Positions 25,840 to 35,170 of a stretch of 64,000 nt of DNA are shown one piece after another (within the stretch, counting starts at the first letter, position 1; each line of letters begins with the position of its first letter). Source of the stretch: Thalassobium sp. (GTDB lineage: Bacteria > Pseudomonadota > Gammaproteobacteria > Pseudomonadales > Oceanobacteraceae); assembly GCA_002733205.1 (NCBI GenBank), contig NVUW01000006.1, positions 62,001-126,000 of the forward strand, given 5' to 3'. The position numbers and the translations under genes were made by a program. The notes under the pieces are model-generated. The model was given only the letters and a program-made list of their open reading frames with translations. It made no database searches and had not been told where the DNA came from.

Positions 25840-28800
25840 ATGAAAAACTCAGCACATACGCAGCGCTGGCTGCTGACCTCAATGGTCGGCGGCGCAGCAT
25901 TATTTGGCAGCACGCTGTTTTATGCCCAGCAGGCCGCCGCTTTCTCGCAACCACCACCGGCTCCGGCCCCGGTAGAGCAACGTCAGAATGCCGAAATGGC
26001 GGTACATGAACTGGCCCAGGGTTGTTATGCCATTCAGTCACCGACCAACGGCAAATATATGAACCGCTATACCAAAGGCGGTGCTATTGATAATGGTCTT
26101 GGCTGGCAGCTAAAGGCGACCGATTTGGATTCGGCAGCCAGCTTCTACTTTAAGCCGACATCGTTTTTCCACTATATGCTGACGGATAAAGACGGCCGCT
26201 ATCTGGCAACCCATTTGCCGAATGAAATTTCGGCCGGGCGTTACGCCGGTGAATTTGCCGAATTCAAGATCACCGCTCATAGCCAGGATAACGGCGCTTA
26301 CCGCTTCAGCTTTTATGGCCCTAAGCTGGCCAAAATTCTGCGCCATAACTACGGTGGCACCGGTCATTATGCCGATGGTGGCCTGTACGTGATCGATATC
26401 CTCAACCCCACCAACGCCGGCTCAGAAACCGAATTCAATCTGGTGCCGAAGAGCGACTGTAAACCGTTCCCGGAAGCGGAGCTTAATACCGTAGGCGAGG
26501 TGCCGAAAAGCGATGTGAGTGAGCCCATCCGTGGTGCTATCGACCCACACACCCACATCACTTCCTATGAGTTTATGGGCGGTAAATTCCTCCACGGTGA
26601 ACCTTTCCACCGCTGGGGTATTGAGACTGCGCTGCGTGACAGCTCGGAAATTCATGGCCCCTGGGGCTCCCTCGATATCATCGGTAACCTGATGGGTTAT
26701 GACGATGTAAACCACCGCTACGATACCCGCGGCTGGCCGGACTTCCCGTTCTGGCCGAACCGTAAGCAGGTGTCGCATATGCAGTACTACTACAAGTGGA
26801 TTGAACGCGCGCATAAGGGCGGTCTGCAGATGATGGTCAGCCATCTGGTGGAAAACGAGGTGCTGTGTAATGTGCAGAAAACCGTTAACCCGGCCAGCTG
26901 GATTAACCCCAATAACTGCAACACCATGGCCAGTATTCATCTGCAGGTTCGTCGTCTGCAGCAGATGCAGGACTATATCGATGCGCAGCAGGGCGGGCCG
27001 GGGAAAGGGTTCTTCCGTCTGGTGAAAACACCGCAGGAAGCCCGCAAAGTCATTGCCGATGGCAAGCTGGCGGTGCTGATGGGCATTGAAGCGTCCGAGC
27101 TGTTTAACTGTGGTCTGAAAGACGGTTGCAGCAAAGAAAGCATCGAGCGGCAATTGCAGGAAGTGTACGACGCCGGTGTACGCGCGCTGTTCCCGGTTCA
27201 CCGCTTTGATAACCAGCTCGGTGGTACACGCATGGAAGATGGCTTTATCAACGTCGGCCAGTGGCTGTCGAGTGGTCGCTTCTTTGAAACCGAAGTCTGT
27301 GATGCCGAAACCGATGGTTCGCGTATGACCAGTGGCTTCCCGCTGCTCGGCACCGTACCGGTGATCAAAGATATTCTGGCGGGCATTGGTCTGAACCCGC
27401 AATACGATGAAAGCCGCCGTCACTGTAACCAGCATGGTCTGAGTGCCAACGGTGAATACCTGATTCAGCGTATGATCGATAAAGGCATGATCATCGAAAT
27501 TGACCATACCTCGGTTAAAAGTGCGCGCGCCATTATGGATATCGTCGAATCGCGTAATTATTCCGGTGTAATTTCCGGTCACAGCCATATGCACCGCAAA
27601 CCGGATGGTTCGGCGCACGAAGTACATGCCCGCATCGCCCGCGCCGGTGGCATGATGTCGCCGTATAACAGCAGTGCCAACAGCCTGAACGGGAGCATCG
27701 GTGAGTTTATTGACCTGATTGAGCCAACCGGTTATCTGGTCGGCGTGCCATTCGCCACCGATATGGGTGGTATTGGCTCGCAGGCTTATCCGCGTGATAA
27801 CACCGATACCGATCCGCTGATTTATCCGTTTGAAACCGAAGCCGGTGTGGTGATCGATAAACAGAAAACCGGTAACCGCATCTTTGACCTGAATAACGAA
27901 GGCCTGGCTCATTATGGTCTGGTGGCTGACCATATTCAGGATATCCGCACCCATTCCAACTCACGCATTTATGAGTCGGTGATGAACTCGACCGAAGCCT
28001 ATCTGCAAATGTGGGAACGGGCGCTGGCCAATGATTCACCCAAGTATTCCAGCTCGGATGAAAACTGGTTCTCTATTGTTAACCGTGCCAGTGGTCGTTG
28101 TATGGATATTCCCGGTAACGACAACAATCTGAACAACGGCAGCAATGTGCAGCTGTGGGATTGTCAGCTGACCTCGCAGGATCAGAAGTGGCGCTACGAT
28201 GCGGCCAACCAGATGTTCCGCAACAAAGCCAACCCGGAAAAATGTCTGGATAACCGTGGCCAGGCGCACAACAACGGCGGCGTGGTGATCTGGGATTGTG
28301 AGGATTCTGACAACCTGCGCTGGACTTACAGCGGCAATAAACTGGCCAGCAAGCACAACAGCAACATTGTGGCGGATGCTTATGGTAATGGTAACGATGC
28401 CAACGTTGGCCAGTGGACCTATCACGGTGGTGCCAACCAGCAATGGGAACTGCGCTTAATGTCGGCAGAAAACCGTTATGCCCAATACCGCAGCGAATCC
28501 ACCGGTCAGTGCATCAGTGCCACCGGTGGCAGTCATACCGGTGCGCTGGTGGCAATGGCGGCCTGTGACAGCAGTGCCAATCAGTTGTGGCGTTTCGATA
28601 CCGCGACCGGCCTGATGGTCAATGGTGTTGCCGGAGCCAAGTGTCTGGAAGTGCCGGAGGGTCTGATCTACGACCATACCCTGCTGCAACTGGCTGACTG
28701 TGATGCCAATAACCCGGCTCAGCAGTTTAATTATGCCGGCAAACTGCTGCGTTCACGCATCGACAGCAATCAGGTGCTGGACGTTTCCGGAGGCAATACT

Positions 28801-28872
28801 TCAACGCTGATTATGTACGGCGTGCATGGCGGTGCGAATCAGCGCTGGCATGCCACGGCCAACGGTCAGTGA
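25840..28872 (+). CDS. Secreted M19-like dipeptidase/amidohydrolase with ricin-type lectin domains
   Basis: A 1010-residue secreted protein. A signal peptide (LLTSMVGGAALFGSTLFYA) ends near residue 36. Residues about 230-700 form a TIM barrel with the M19 (renal dipeptidase-like) metal set: D235-P-H237-T-H239, E417 in GIEAS, H556 in EIDHTS, H581 and H583 in SGHSHMH, and D641 in ATDMGG. Residues about 740-1010 hold two ricin-type beta-trefoils with QxW motifs (QKWRYD, QQWELR, NQLWRF, QRWHA). The barrel probably hydrolyses a dipeptide-like or D-amino-acid substrate, and the lectins anchor it to sugar. ATG 25840 is chosen because it gives an ordinary signal peptide. Confidence 0.82.
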   Translation: MKNSAHTQRWLLTSMVGGAALFGSTLFYAQQAAAFSQPPPAPAPVEQRQNAEMAVHELAQGCYAIQSPTNGKYMNRYTKGGAIDNGLGWQLKATDLDSAASFYFKPTSFFHYMLTDKDGRYLATHLPNEISAGRYAGEFAEFKITAHSQDNGAYRFSFYGPKLAKILRHNYGGTGHYADGGLYVIDILNPTNAGSETEFNLVPKSDCKPFPEAELNTVGEVPKSDVSEPIRGAIDPHTHITSYEFMGGKFLHGEPFHRWGIETALRDSSEIHGPWGSLDIIGNLMGYDDVNHRYDTRGWPDFPFWPNRKQVSHMQYYYKWIERAHKGGLQMMVSHLVENEVLCNVQKTVNPASWINPNNCNTMASIHLQVRRLQQMQDYIDAQQGGPGKGFFRLVKTPQEARKVIADGKLAVLMGIEASELFNCGLKDGCSKESIERQLQEVYDAGVRALFPVHRFDNQLGGTRMEDGFINVGQWLSSGRFFETEVCDAETDGSRMTSGFPLLGTVPVIKDILAGIGLNPQYDESRRHCNQHGLSANGEYLIQRMIDKGMIIEIDHTSVKSARAIMDIVESRNYSGVISGHSHMHRKPDGSAHEVHARIARAGGMMSPYNSSANSLNGSIGEFIDLIEPTGYLVGVPFATDMGGIGSQAYPRDNTDTDPLIYPFETEAGVVIDKQKTGNRIFDLNNEGLAHYGLVADHIQDIRTHSNSRIYESVMNSTEAYLQMWERALANDSPKYSSSDENWFSIVNRASGRCMDIPGNDNNLNNGSNVQLWDCQLTSQDQKWRYDAANQMFRNKANPEKCLDNRGQAHNNGGVVIWDCEDSDNLRWTYSGNKLASKHNSNIVADAYGNGNDANVGQWTYHGGANQQWELRLMSAENRYAQYRSESTGQCISATGGSHTGALVAMAACDSSANQLWRFDTATGLMVNGVAGAKCLEVPEGLIYDHTLLQLADCDANNPAQQFNYAGKLLRSRIDSNQVLDVSGGNTSTLIMYGVHGGANQRWHATANGQ

Positions 28873-28890
28873 TTTAACTCTGCTATAAAA

Positions 28891-28916
28891 ACGGGAGCTG
28901 CGGCTCCCGTTTTTTT
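28891..28916 (+). terminator. Rho-independent terminator of the lectin/dipeptidase gene
   Basis: ACGGGAGC (28891-28898) pairs with GCTCCCGT (28903-28910) and is followed by a run of six T. It begins 18 bases after the stop, the strongest terminator in this part. Confidence 0.9.
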
Positions 28917-29153
28917 ATGCTGTTTTTTATGGCATTGGGGCAAACTTCTATGCCCATGGCTGAGCGCCAGGCTGTACATTCCTGACGGCCATTAGCAATG
29001 TTTTTTCTCATATTATCGGTCTGAAACAACGGTTTGGCCTGCACTAAACTGTTCCGTTGACGGCTATTACCGACGGTGGTCATTTACTGTAACAATGACT
29101 CGGCAAGCAACCGATGTGCTTAACAGAAGCAAAATAAATGAACGGGAAATACG

Positions 29154-29438
29154 ATGAAACAACACCAATACGAAATTCAGGTAAAACACCTCAGCGATGC
29201 TAAGGGGCAGCCATCCACTTATCCGCAAGCCCTGGTTTTTGAAGTGGGAAACCACGACGATATATTCAAAATTGTTGAACGGATTAAATCCCGTGGTGAT
29301 CTGCAGGGTTATGAAGAAGCCTTGGCCGTGGGCCTGAAACTCTTCAGTGAAGTGATGCTGGAAAATAAAGACCATCCGCTGTTCAGCGAATTTAAACCGC
29401 ATTTTATGGATTTTATAAAACAGCTGAAAAAAGGCTGA
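29154..29438 (+). CDS. DUF3861 family small protein
   Basis: A 94-residue protein fitting DUF3861, a short family with no known function. Features are an N-terminal strand YEIQVKHLSD, a conserved F-E-V-G-N-H-D-D (residues about 28-36), and a C-terminal helix HFMDFIKQLKKG. It has no signal peptide or membrane segment. It stands alone and ends just before the 70-bp repeat array. Confidence 0.75.
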   Translation: MKQHQYEIQVKHLSDAKGQPSTYPQALVFEVGNHDDIFKIVERIKSRGDLQGYEEALAVGLKLFSEVMLENKDHPLFSEFKPHFMDFIKQLKKG

Positions 29439-29497
29439 GGCCGTCAGCCCGTTACACCTGGCTCCTACTCTCTACATCTGGCTCCTACTCACTACAT

Positions 29498-30074
29498 CTG
29501 GCTCCCACGCTCTGCGTGGTAGTCCTTGCTGACGCAGCAGCATTCCCACGCGGAGCTTGGGAACGAGAAGAAGGCTTACACCTGGCTCCCACGTTCTGCG
29601 TGGTAGTCCTTGCTGACGAAGCTGCATTCCCACGCGGAGCTTGGGAACGAGCATACATCTCACGTTTTTTGCCGTTCGCCCTGAGCTTGTCGAAGGGTCC
29701 GTTACTTCCTTCGACATGCTCTCTGAGCCCGTCGAAAGGCTCGCTACTCCGGACGAACGACAGTAATTATTGGGAGAGGATTTACACCTGGCTCCCACGC
29801 TCTGCGTGGTAGTCCTTGCTGACGCAGCTGCATTCCCTCGCGGAGCTTGGTAACGAGAGTTCAGCGCTCGTTTTTTGCCCGTTCGCCCTGAGCCTGTCGA
29901 AGGGTTCGTTTGGACTTACACCTGGCTCCCACGCTCTGCGTGGTAGTCCTTGCTGACGCAGCTGCATTCCCACGCGGAGCTTGGGAACGAGAAAAACAGC
30001 TCACCTGGCTCCCACGCTCTGCGTGGTAGTCTTTGCTGACGCAGCTGCATTCCCACGCGGAGCTTGGTAACGAG
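29498..30074. repeat. Array of five 70-bp palindromic repeats
   Basis: Five 70-base copies at 29498-29567, 29582-29651, 29788-29857, 29922-29991 and 30005-30074. Each begins CTGGCTCCCACG(C/T)TCTGCG, has CCTTGCTGACG in the middle (CTTTGCTGACG in the last), and ends GAGCTTGG(G/T)AACGAG, with internal inverted parts so that each forms a hairpin. Copies alternate with pieces of the CTTCGAC.../GAGC...GTCGAA family. A sixth copy, inverted, is at 63415-63484, and a half copy at 51217-51240. No transposase is present. Confidence 0.92.
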
Positions 30075-30111
30075 AGTTCAGCGCTCGTTTTTTGCCCGCC
30101 CGCTATGATTG

Positions 30112-30456
30112 TTACTCCGGATCGGGCAGACCCGGTGTCTGCCGGTTAAACGCTGGAGCATCATAAAAACTGTAATCAACGGTATTACTGATCCGGCCGG
30201 CTTCCTGTTGCAGGCGGCGTTCGCGGATGCTCATCGAAAAAACCTGCTGATGCATTTCTTCCATTAACTGCTTTAACTCGCTGTTACTGCTTAACCCGAG
30301 AAACACACCGGCCTGCATAAATCCCTGCAAACGGAAGCGCTCGGCATCGGAGGCTTTGATGCGTTGTTTGCTGTTGTTAAACATCGTCAGCAGCCGCTGT
30401 TTGGCTTCCTCTATAAATTGCTGGCGCAGTGTGGCTGGCGCTGTGTTGTTACTCAT
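30112..30456 (-). CDS. Small helical protein of unknown function
   Basis: A 114-residue protein read from ATG 30456 (RBS AAGGA six bases before), mostly alpha-helical and charged (FIEEAKQRLLTMFNNSKQRIK, then QLMEEMHQQVF, ERRLQQEAGRI). It has no signal, membrane segment or motif I know. The C-terminal DAPAFNRQTPGLPDPE is proline-rich. It lies next to the GlxA-type regulator on the same strand, 53 bases downstream, with possible co-transcription. Confidence 0.65.
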   Translation of the reverse strand: MSNNTAPATLRQQFIEEAKQRLLTMFNNSKQRIKASDAERFRLQGFMQAGVFLGLSSNSELKQLMEEMHQQVFSMSIRERRLQQEAGRISNTVDYSFYDAPAFNRQTPGLPDPE

Positions 30457-30509
30457 GGTGATCCTTAGCACATTGAACATGTATCCCGACGCTATTCTGC
30501 CGGGTGTTA

Positions 30510-31472
30510 TTACGCCTGCCAACGGGCAAGTTTCTGTCGGTAAGCCAGTGGCGTCAGACCCGTGCTGCGGCGAAACAGTTCACGGAAAAAACGCACATCT
30601 TCATAGCCGCAGTCTCGTGCAATCTGTTCAACCTGACGGCGGCTGGTGGTCAGCGCCTGACGGGCTTTTTCCATGCGCAAAGCCTGAATATAAGCCAGTG
30701 GTGGTTGCTGTACGGCCAGGGTAAAGCGGCGTTTGAACTGACGCTCGCTAAGGTGAGCGCGTGCCGCCAGATCGGCGAGGGTAAAGGGTTCTGCGGCGTG
30801 CTGATCAAGCCAGTCCTGAATCTCCAGAATACGTTCATCCTGATGCTGCCGCTCAGGCATAAAACCGCTGTACTGCAACTGACTGTGGCGGTCGGAATCA
30901 ATCAGCACCGTACGCGCCACCTGCAGGGCGACACTTTCACCAAAATAATCGCGCACCAGTTGCAGGCTCATATCCTGATAGGCGCTGGCTCCGCCGGAGC
31001 AACTGATGTTGCCATCGTGGGTCAGCATGGCGTTTTTCTGCCATAAAACAGCGGGAAACTGCTGCTGCAGCCAGTCGCTAACCGCCCAGTGGCTGGTGGC
31101 CTGCCTGCCTTCCAGTATGCCCGCCGCCGCCAGCACAAAAGCTCCGGTGCAGATACTCACCATACGGGTGCCACGCTGATGAAGAGTGTGTATCTGTTGC
31201 AGGGTACTGGCCTGCAATGCATCCGGGCGCTTTCGCGGATCGCCAATAGCGGCGACGATAAGCAGATCGGCCTGTTCAATATCGGCCAGACGGGTATGAG
31301 CGTTGAGGCTGATACCGCCGTGACCACTGATGGTTTGCTGCTGTTCTGCGGCCACTTCAATTTGCCAATCTTGGGCGGCAGCCAGGCGCGCGCCCAACAG
31401 CAGAATCTCCAGTGGCCCGGAAACCGACGATAACGGGCAGTGGTTCAAAGCCAGAATAACGCAGCGCGGCAT
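30510..31472 (-). CDS. GlxA-type regulator (DJ-1/PfpI plus AraC)
   Basis: A 320-residue protein: an N-terminal DJ-1/PfpI-like domain (1-185, with the cysteine elbow SICTGAFVLAAAGIL at about 105-120) and a C-terminal AraC helix-turn-helix (about 215-318, FTLADLAARAHLSERQFKRRF and ARDCGYEDVRFFRELFRRSTG). The domain order is that of GlxA/FtrA/CdhR regulators, which bind amino acids or amines and regulate catabolic genes. It is divergent from the NTF2-like gene. Confidence 0.9.
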   Translation of the reverse strand: MPRCVILALNHCPLSSVSGPLEILLLGARLAAAQDWQIEVAAEQQQTISGHGGISLNAHTRLADIEQADLLIVAAIGDPRKRPDALQASTLQQIHTLHQRGTRMVSICTGAFVLAAAGILEGRQATSHWAVSDWLQQQFPAVLWQKNAMLTHDGNISCSGGASAYQDMSLQLVRDYFGESVALQVARTVLIDSDRHSQLQYSGFMPERQHQDERILEIQDWLDQHAAEPFTLADLAARAHLSERQFKRRFTLAVQQPPLAYIQALRMEKARQALTTSRRQVEQIARDCGYEDVRFFRELFRRSTGLTPLAYRQKLARWQA

Positions 31473-31625
31473 AACGGTATCTCAAATAATGTGGCCCGAT
31501 TGTCTACCATGTTGGGCTTATACGCCACCTTATGGCCAGCCCGATTCTGCGCCAGAATGATTTCAACAACCTGCGGCTCTCTCCCGATGGCAACAGGCCC
31601 TGATAACACAGAGAACAGAGCAGTG

Positions 31626-32105
31626 ATGACAGCGACCGATAACAAAGCATTGATCGAGCATTTCTATCGGGCCTTTCAGCAAAAGGATTATCAGACCATG
31701 GCGGCGTGCTATCACCCGCAGGCGACCTTCCGTGATGAAGCTTTCGGCCTGAATGGCGCAGAAGAAATCGGTGCCATGTGGCAGATGCTGTGCGAGCGTG
31801 GCAAAGATATGCAGATGACTTTCGCCGTTACTGAGCATCACGGCGGGCGGATAACGGCACACTGGGAGGCGCAGTACACCTTTAGCCAGAGCGGACGGCG
31901 GGTGCACAATAAAATTGACGCTGAGTTTGAATTTCTGGATGGCAAAATCATTCAGCACATTGATCGCTTCAGTTTCTGGAACTGGAGTCGTCAGGCGCTG
32001 GGCTTGCCGGGTTTATTATTGGGCTGGACGCCACTGCTTAAGAATAAAGTACAGACCATGGCGATGAAGAATTTACGCTCGTTTATGAAAAGCAACGGGC
32101 GCTAA
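31626..32105 (+). CDS. NTF2-like (SnoaL-type) protein
   Basis: A 159-residue protein of the NTF2/SnoaL fold: an N-terminal helix ALIEHFYRAFQQKDYQTMAACYHPQATF and the strand-rich core DEAFGLNGAEEIGAMWQML, HWEAQYTF and DGKIIQHIDRFSFWNW. The family includes steroid isomerases, polyketide cyclases and many non-enzymatic proteins. The catalytic residues cannot be named. ATG 31626 follows GAGAACAGAGCAGTG, weak for a ribosome site; GTG 31623 is an alternative. It is divergent from the GlxA-type gene and could be its target. Confidence 0.8.
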   Translation: MTATDNKALIEHFYRAFQQKDYQTMAACYHPQATFRDEAFGLNGAEEIGAMWQMLCERGKDMQMTFAVTEHHGGRITAHWEAQYTFSQSGRRVHNKIDAEFEFLDGKIIQHIDRFSFWNWSRQALGLPGLLLGWTPLLKNKVQTMAMKNLRSFMKSNGR

Positions 32106-32125
32106 TGCGTTGCTCCCGTTGCCTT

Positions 32126-32167
32126 GGGCACCTCTGCATAATTCAGATGCATGATTCAGAGGTGCCC
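32126..32167. terminator. Long hairpin between convergent genes
   Basis: GGGCACCTCTG (32126-32136) pairs with CAGAGGTGCCC (32157-32167) over an 11-bp stem and 20-base loop. It carries a copy of TTCAGAGGTGCC and lies between two convergent stops. There is no T run, so it may be a two-way terminator or a repeat element. Confidence 0.55.
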
Positions 32168-32178
32168 CGGATCATTAT

Positions 32179-33099
32179 TTATTGCTTTAAAAAAGCCAGA
32201 GCATCGGCGGCACTCTCGGCCGGCAATTCTTCCATCGGCATATGACCGCAATCATCATAAATAATGGTGCGCGCCTGGGGCAGGGCTTTGGCGAATTTCT
32301 CGGCATGCGCCAGCGGAATCCAGGCATCGTTACGGCCCCACATAATCAACACCGGCTGGGTTACATTTTTCAGCGGTGCGGTATCAAAGCCGGCACGATT
32401 GCGGATAAAGCGTAATACAGCGGCACCGGCACCACGGTTACCGGCACGCATAAATAAATCGTAGTAACGCTCCAGCACGGGTTTGGTCAGCCGCTCTTTC
32501 TGGCTGTAGGTGGTGCGGATGGTGGCGTACATAGCTTTACGCGGTACCGGCATCATCGATGCCATCCAGCCGCTGAGTGGCAGTCCCATACTCAGCAGTA
32601 CCGGTGGCGGCACAAAGAAAAAGCCCGCACTGTCGAGCAGAATAACCTTATTAACCTTGTGCGGATAACGACCGGCAAACTCCCAGCTCATCCAGCCGCC
32701 CAGAGAATTACCGGCCAATGAGCACTGCTTAATGCCTAATGCGTCGGTAAATTCGTTGAGGAAGTCGCTGTAAATATATTTAAACATGCCGCGCGGGTGT
32801 GCGCCGGTAAGGCCAAAATTCGGGCTGTCGATGCTGATCACGCGAAAGTCTTTGCTGAGAATATCGGTCCAGTCATTCCAGGTATGTAACGACGAAAAAA
32901 TACCGTGCAGCAGAATCAATACCGGTGCTTTATCCGGTTCGGCGCAGCGGCAGACATCACGGTAATGTACGTTCATCCCCTGCAGTTCAATAAACTGAGA
33001 TTCGGCGGTAGTGTGGCGTGCCAGCATTTCCTCCAGCGAAACCGCGCCAACTTCACCTTTAAAACCGTTTTGCATGGTCTGCCAGAAATTCATCAGCAT
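32179..33099 (-). CDS. Alpha/beta hydrolase
   Basis: A 306-residue alpha/beta-hydrolase. LLHGIFSSLHTWNDW (64-77) is the oxyanion HG motif. Nucleophile Ser132 is in AGNSLGGW. The acid is in MWGRNDAWIP, and the histidine in DCGHMPMEELP. No signal peptide. The catalytic set resembles lipases, epoxide hydrolases and haloalkane dehalogenases, but the absence of a nucleophilic Asp favours an esterase. ATG 33099 gives RBS AGGAA six bases away. Substrate not identifiable. Confidence 0.9.
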   Translation of the reverse strand: MLMNFWQTMQNGFKGEVGAVSLEEMLARHTTAESQFIELQGMNVHYRDVCRCAEPDKAPVLILLHGIFSSLHTWNDWTDILSKDFRVISIDSPNFGLTGAHPRGMFKYIYSDFLNEFTDALGIKQCSLAGNSLGGWMSWEFAGRYPHKVNKVILLDSAGFFFVPPPVLLSMGLPLSGWMASMMPVPRKAMYATIRTTYSQKERLTKPVLERYYDLFMRAGNRGAGAAVLRFIRNRAGFDTAPLKNVTQPVLIMWGRNDAWIPLAHAEKFAKALPQARTIIYDDCGHMPMEELPAESAADALAFLKQ

Positions 33100-33397
33100 G
33101 GAGTATTCCTAAGTAATGGGTGCAAGGGACAGGCTGGCAGCCATTGTGCGAGCAGATGCACGCTTTGGTAAGGGAACATTGCGCCAGATTTCAGGCGTAA
33201 ACGGGTGCTGAGCTGCCGTGATCTGACCGCATTTACCGATATGATCAAAGAATGTTCTTTATCAGGAAGATACATCGGCACTTATGCGAACCTTGTCGCA
33301 TGCTGTGCATCGAATTGTAAAATCAGGCCAATGGCTGCTGCGTCACGCCGGAGGCTGGTGTTAAACTGGCGGTTCGTTTAATAAGGAAACACTATTC

Positions 33398-34339
33398 ATG
33401 GAATATTTGCTGAGCAAACTCTTATCGGTCGAAGCCTTTGCGCTGATTTTTATTCTGGTGGTGCTGAAAAAAAGCATCATCTTCGTACCGCAAAACCGCG
33501 CCTGGCTGATTGAGCGTTTTGGAAAGTTTCAGGGCACTAAAGAAGCCGGTCTGAACTTTGTCATCCCTTTTGTTGACCGTATCGCCTCTGATCGTAGCCT
33601 GAAAGAACAGGCCGTCGATGTACCCAGCCAATCGGCCATCACCAAAGACAACATCACTCTGTCGGTTGACGGTGTACTCTACTTCCGCGTACTTGATCCG
33701 TACAAAGCAACCTATGGCGTTGACGATTATGTATTTGCCGTAACGCAGCTGGCGCAGACCACCATGCGTTCGGAACTGGGTAAAATGGAACTCGACCGCA
33801 CCTTCGAAGAACGTAGCGTGCTGAACACCAACATCGTATCGTCGATTAACGAAGCCGCCGAGCCATGGGGTATTCAGGTTCTGCGTTACGAAATTAAAGA
33901 CATTGTGCCGCCAAAATCGGTGATGGAATCGATGGAAGCGCAAATGAAGGCTGAGCGGGTTAAACGCGCGCAGATTCTGGAGTCTGAAGGTGACCGTCAG
34001 GCCGCAATTAACGTTGCAGAAGGTCGTAAACAGGCTCAGGTTCTGGCGGCCGAGGCCGATAAAGCCGAACAGGTATTGAACGCCGAAGGTGAAGCCCAGG
34101 CCATTCTGGCGGTTGCAGAAGCAAAAGCTGAAGCGCTGCGCAAAATTGGTGAAGCGGCCAATACGGCCGAAGGTCAGAAAGCCATTCAGCTGGATCTGGC
34201 GACTAAAGCCATTGAAGCCAAAGCGGCCATCGCCAAAGAATCTTCTGTTGTTCTGCTGCCAGACGCCGGCACCGATGCCAGTTCGCTGGTGGCGCAGTCG
34301 ATGGCGATTATCAATTCATTAAATAATAAAAAGGAATAA
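33398..34339 (+). CDS. qmcA: SPFH/band-7 membrane protein QmcA
   Basis: A 313-residue stomatin-type protein. A single N-terminal membrane helix (residues 8-24), then the band-7 core PQNRAWLIERFGKFQGTKEAGLNFVIPFVDRI and VPSQSAITKDNITLSVDGVLYF, and an alanine/glutamate-rich coiled coil (about 190-260) that drives oligomer formation. In E. coli QmcA and YbbK form large membrane-domain cages. It is followed after 3 bases by its NfeD partner. RBS AAGGA is 10 bases before the start. Confidence 0.93.
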   Translation: MEYLLSKLLSVEAFALIFILVVLKKSIIFVPQNRAWLIERFGKFQGTKEAGLNFVIPFVDRIASDRSLKEQAVDVPSQSAITKDNITLSVDGVLYFRVLDPYKATYGVDDYVFAVTQLAQTTMRSELGKMELDRTFEERSVLNTNIVSSINEAAEPWGIQVLRYEIKDIVPPKSVMESMEAQMKAERVKRAQILESEGDRQAAINVAEGRKQAQVLAAEADKAEQVLNAEGEAQAILAVAEAKAEALRKIGEAANTAEGQKAIQLDLATKAIEAKAAIAKESSVVLLPDAGTDASSLVAQSMAIINSLNNKKE

Positions 34340-34342
34340 ATT

Positions 34343-34801
34343 ATGGAATTGCTGCAACAGAATCTTCCCCAGACATTGATGGTGGTTGGTATTGCCGCAC
34401 TGATTATTGAAGTAGCGGTATTAGGTTTTGCGACCTTTATCCTGCTGTTTTTCGGTGCCTCACTGCTGATTACCGGGTTTTTCATGAGTCTGGATCTGTT
34501 GCCTGCAACTGCTACCGCAGCGCTGTGGAGTAATGCCATATTAACGCTGTTACTGGCGTTAGCGCTGTGGAAACCATTGCAACGGATGCAAAATAAAGTA
34601 CAGAAAGACAGCATCAGAAGCGATTTCGCCCGCCAGCCTTTTATGCTGGAAGACGATGTTGATGGTGCCGGAAAAACCGAATACTCCTACTCCGGAATCC
34701 GCTGGAAACTGAAAAGCTTTGAACCTATTGCCAAAGGCACCATGGTGGAAGTGATTAAAGTGGATGTTGGTGTGTTGTGGGTAAAACCGCTGGAGTCTTA
34801 G
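34343..34801 (+). CDS. Short NfeD-like membrane protein
   Basis: A 152-residue NfeD protein of the short type without the serine-protease domain. Two membrane helices (about 10-35 and 40-70) precede a C-terminal OB-fold domain (YSYSGIRWKLKSFEPIAKGTMVEVIKVDVGVLWVKPL). It is coupled to qmcA by 3-base spacing. Partner protein of the band-7 cage in the membrane. Confidence 0.88.
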   Translation: MELLQQNLPQTLMVVGIAALIIEVAVLGFATFILLFFGASLLITGFFMSLDLLPATATAALWSNAILTLLLALALWKPLQRMQNKVQKDSIRSDFARQPFMLEDDVDGAGKTEYSYSGIRWKLKSFEPIAKGTMVEVIKVDVGVLWVKPLES

Positions 34802-34830
34802 ACTGCCGGTCTGATGTACTGCACATAATA

Positions 34831-34857
34831 AAAAAGCCTTGATTGAGGCTTTTTTTG
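34831..34857 (+). terminator. Terminator of the qmcA-nfeD operon
   Basis: AAAAAGCCTT pairs with GAGGCTTTTT across a short loop and is followed by a T run (about 34847-34857). It begins 29 bases after the nfeD stop. Confidence 0.8.
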
Positions 34858-34867
34858 TGTGCAGCGT

Positions 34868-35170
34868 TTATAAGTCCGCCGCTTGCCGCTGATGTAAATG
34901 AGCAATAGCTGCCTTGCAGTTGTAATGCGCATCCTGATTCAGCAGCATAAATTCATAGGCAGTGCTGCTGCCGACCCGCCCCTTAATAACGATTTCCAGC
35001 CGTTCAAACTCTGTTTGCAGAATCGCTAAAATATCATCCACTGAATATTTTTCGCACAGCGAATCCACTGCGCTCAGGGTCAGATCGGTGGATGACGGAT
35101 CACTGCGTACAAAAGGGTTGTCACATATTTTGATGCAATCCAGTATTTCCTTTCTGGTGTCTGTGTTCAT
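34868..35170 (-). CDS. Uncharacterised small protein
   Basis: A 100-residue cytoplasmic protein without known motif. LTLSAVDSLCEKYSVDDILAILQTEFERLEIVIKGRV is helical and amphipathic. It lies alone, converging with nfeD across the terminator. Coding support is codon use only. Confidence 0.5.
   Translation of the reverse strand: MNTDTRKEILDCIKICDNPFVRSDPSSTDLTLSAVDSLCEKYSVDDILAILQTEFERLEIVIKGRVGSSTAYEFMLLNQDAHYNCKAAIAHLHQRQAADL

Noticed and set aside
26422..27954. Very long minus-strand frame inside the lectin-dipeptidase gene
   Set aside because: A shadow of the real gene; its plus-strand signal peptide, catalytic residues and lectin motifs are intact.
29472..29973. Several frames across the 70-bp repeat array
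   Set aside because: They are translations of repeat DNA (repeating ADAAAFPRGAWER-type peptides) and not proteins.
29498..30074. CRISPR array at the 70-bp repeats
   Set aside because: Repeats are too long and palindromic, spacers unequal (13 to over 130 bases) and partly repeated, no cas genes.
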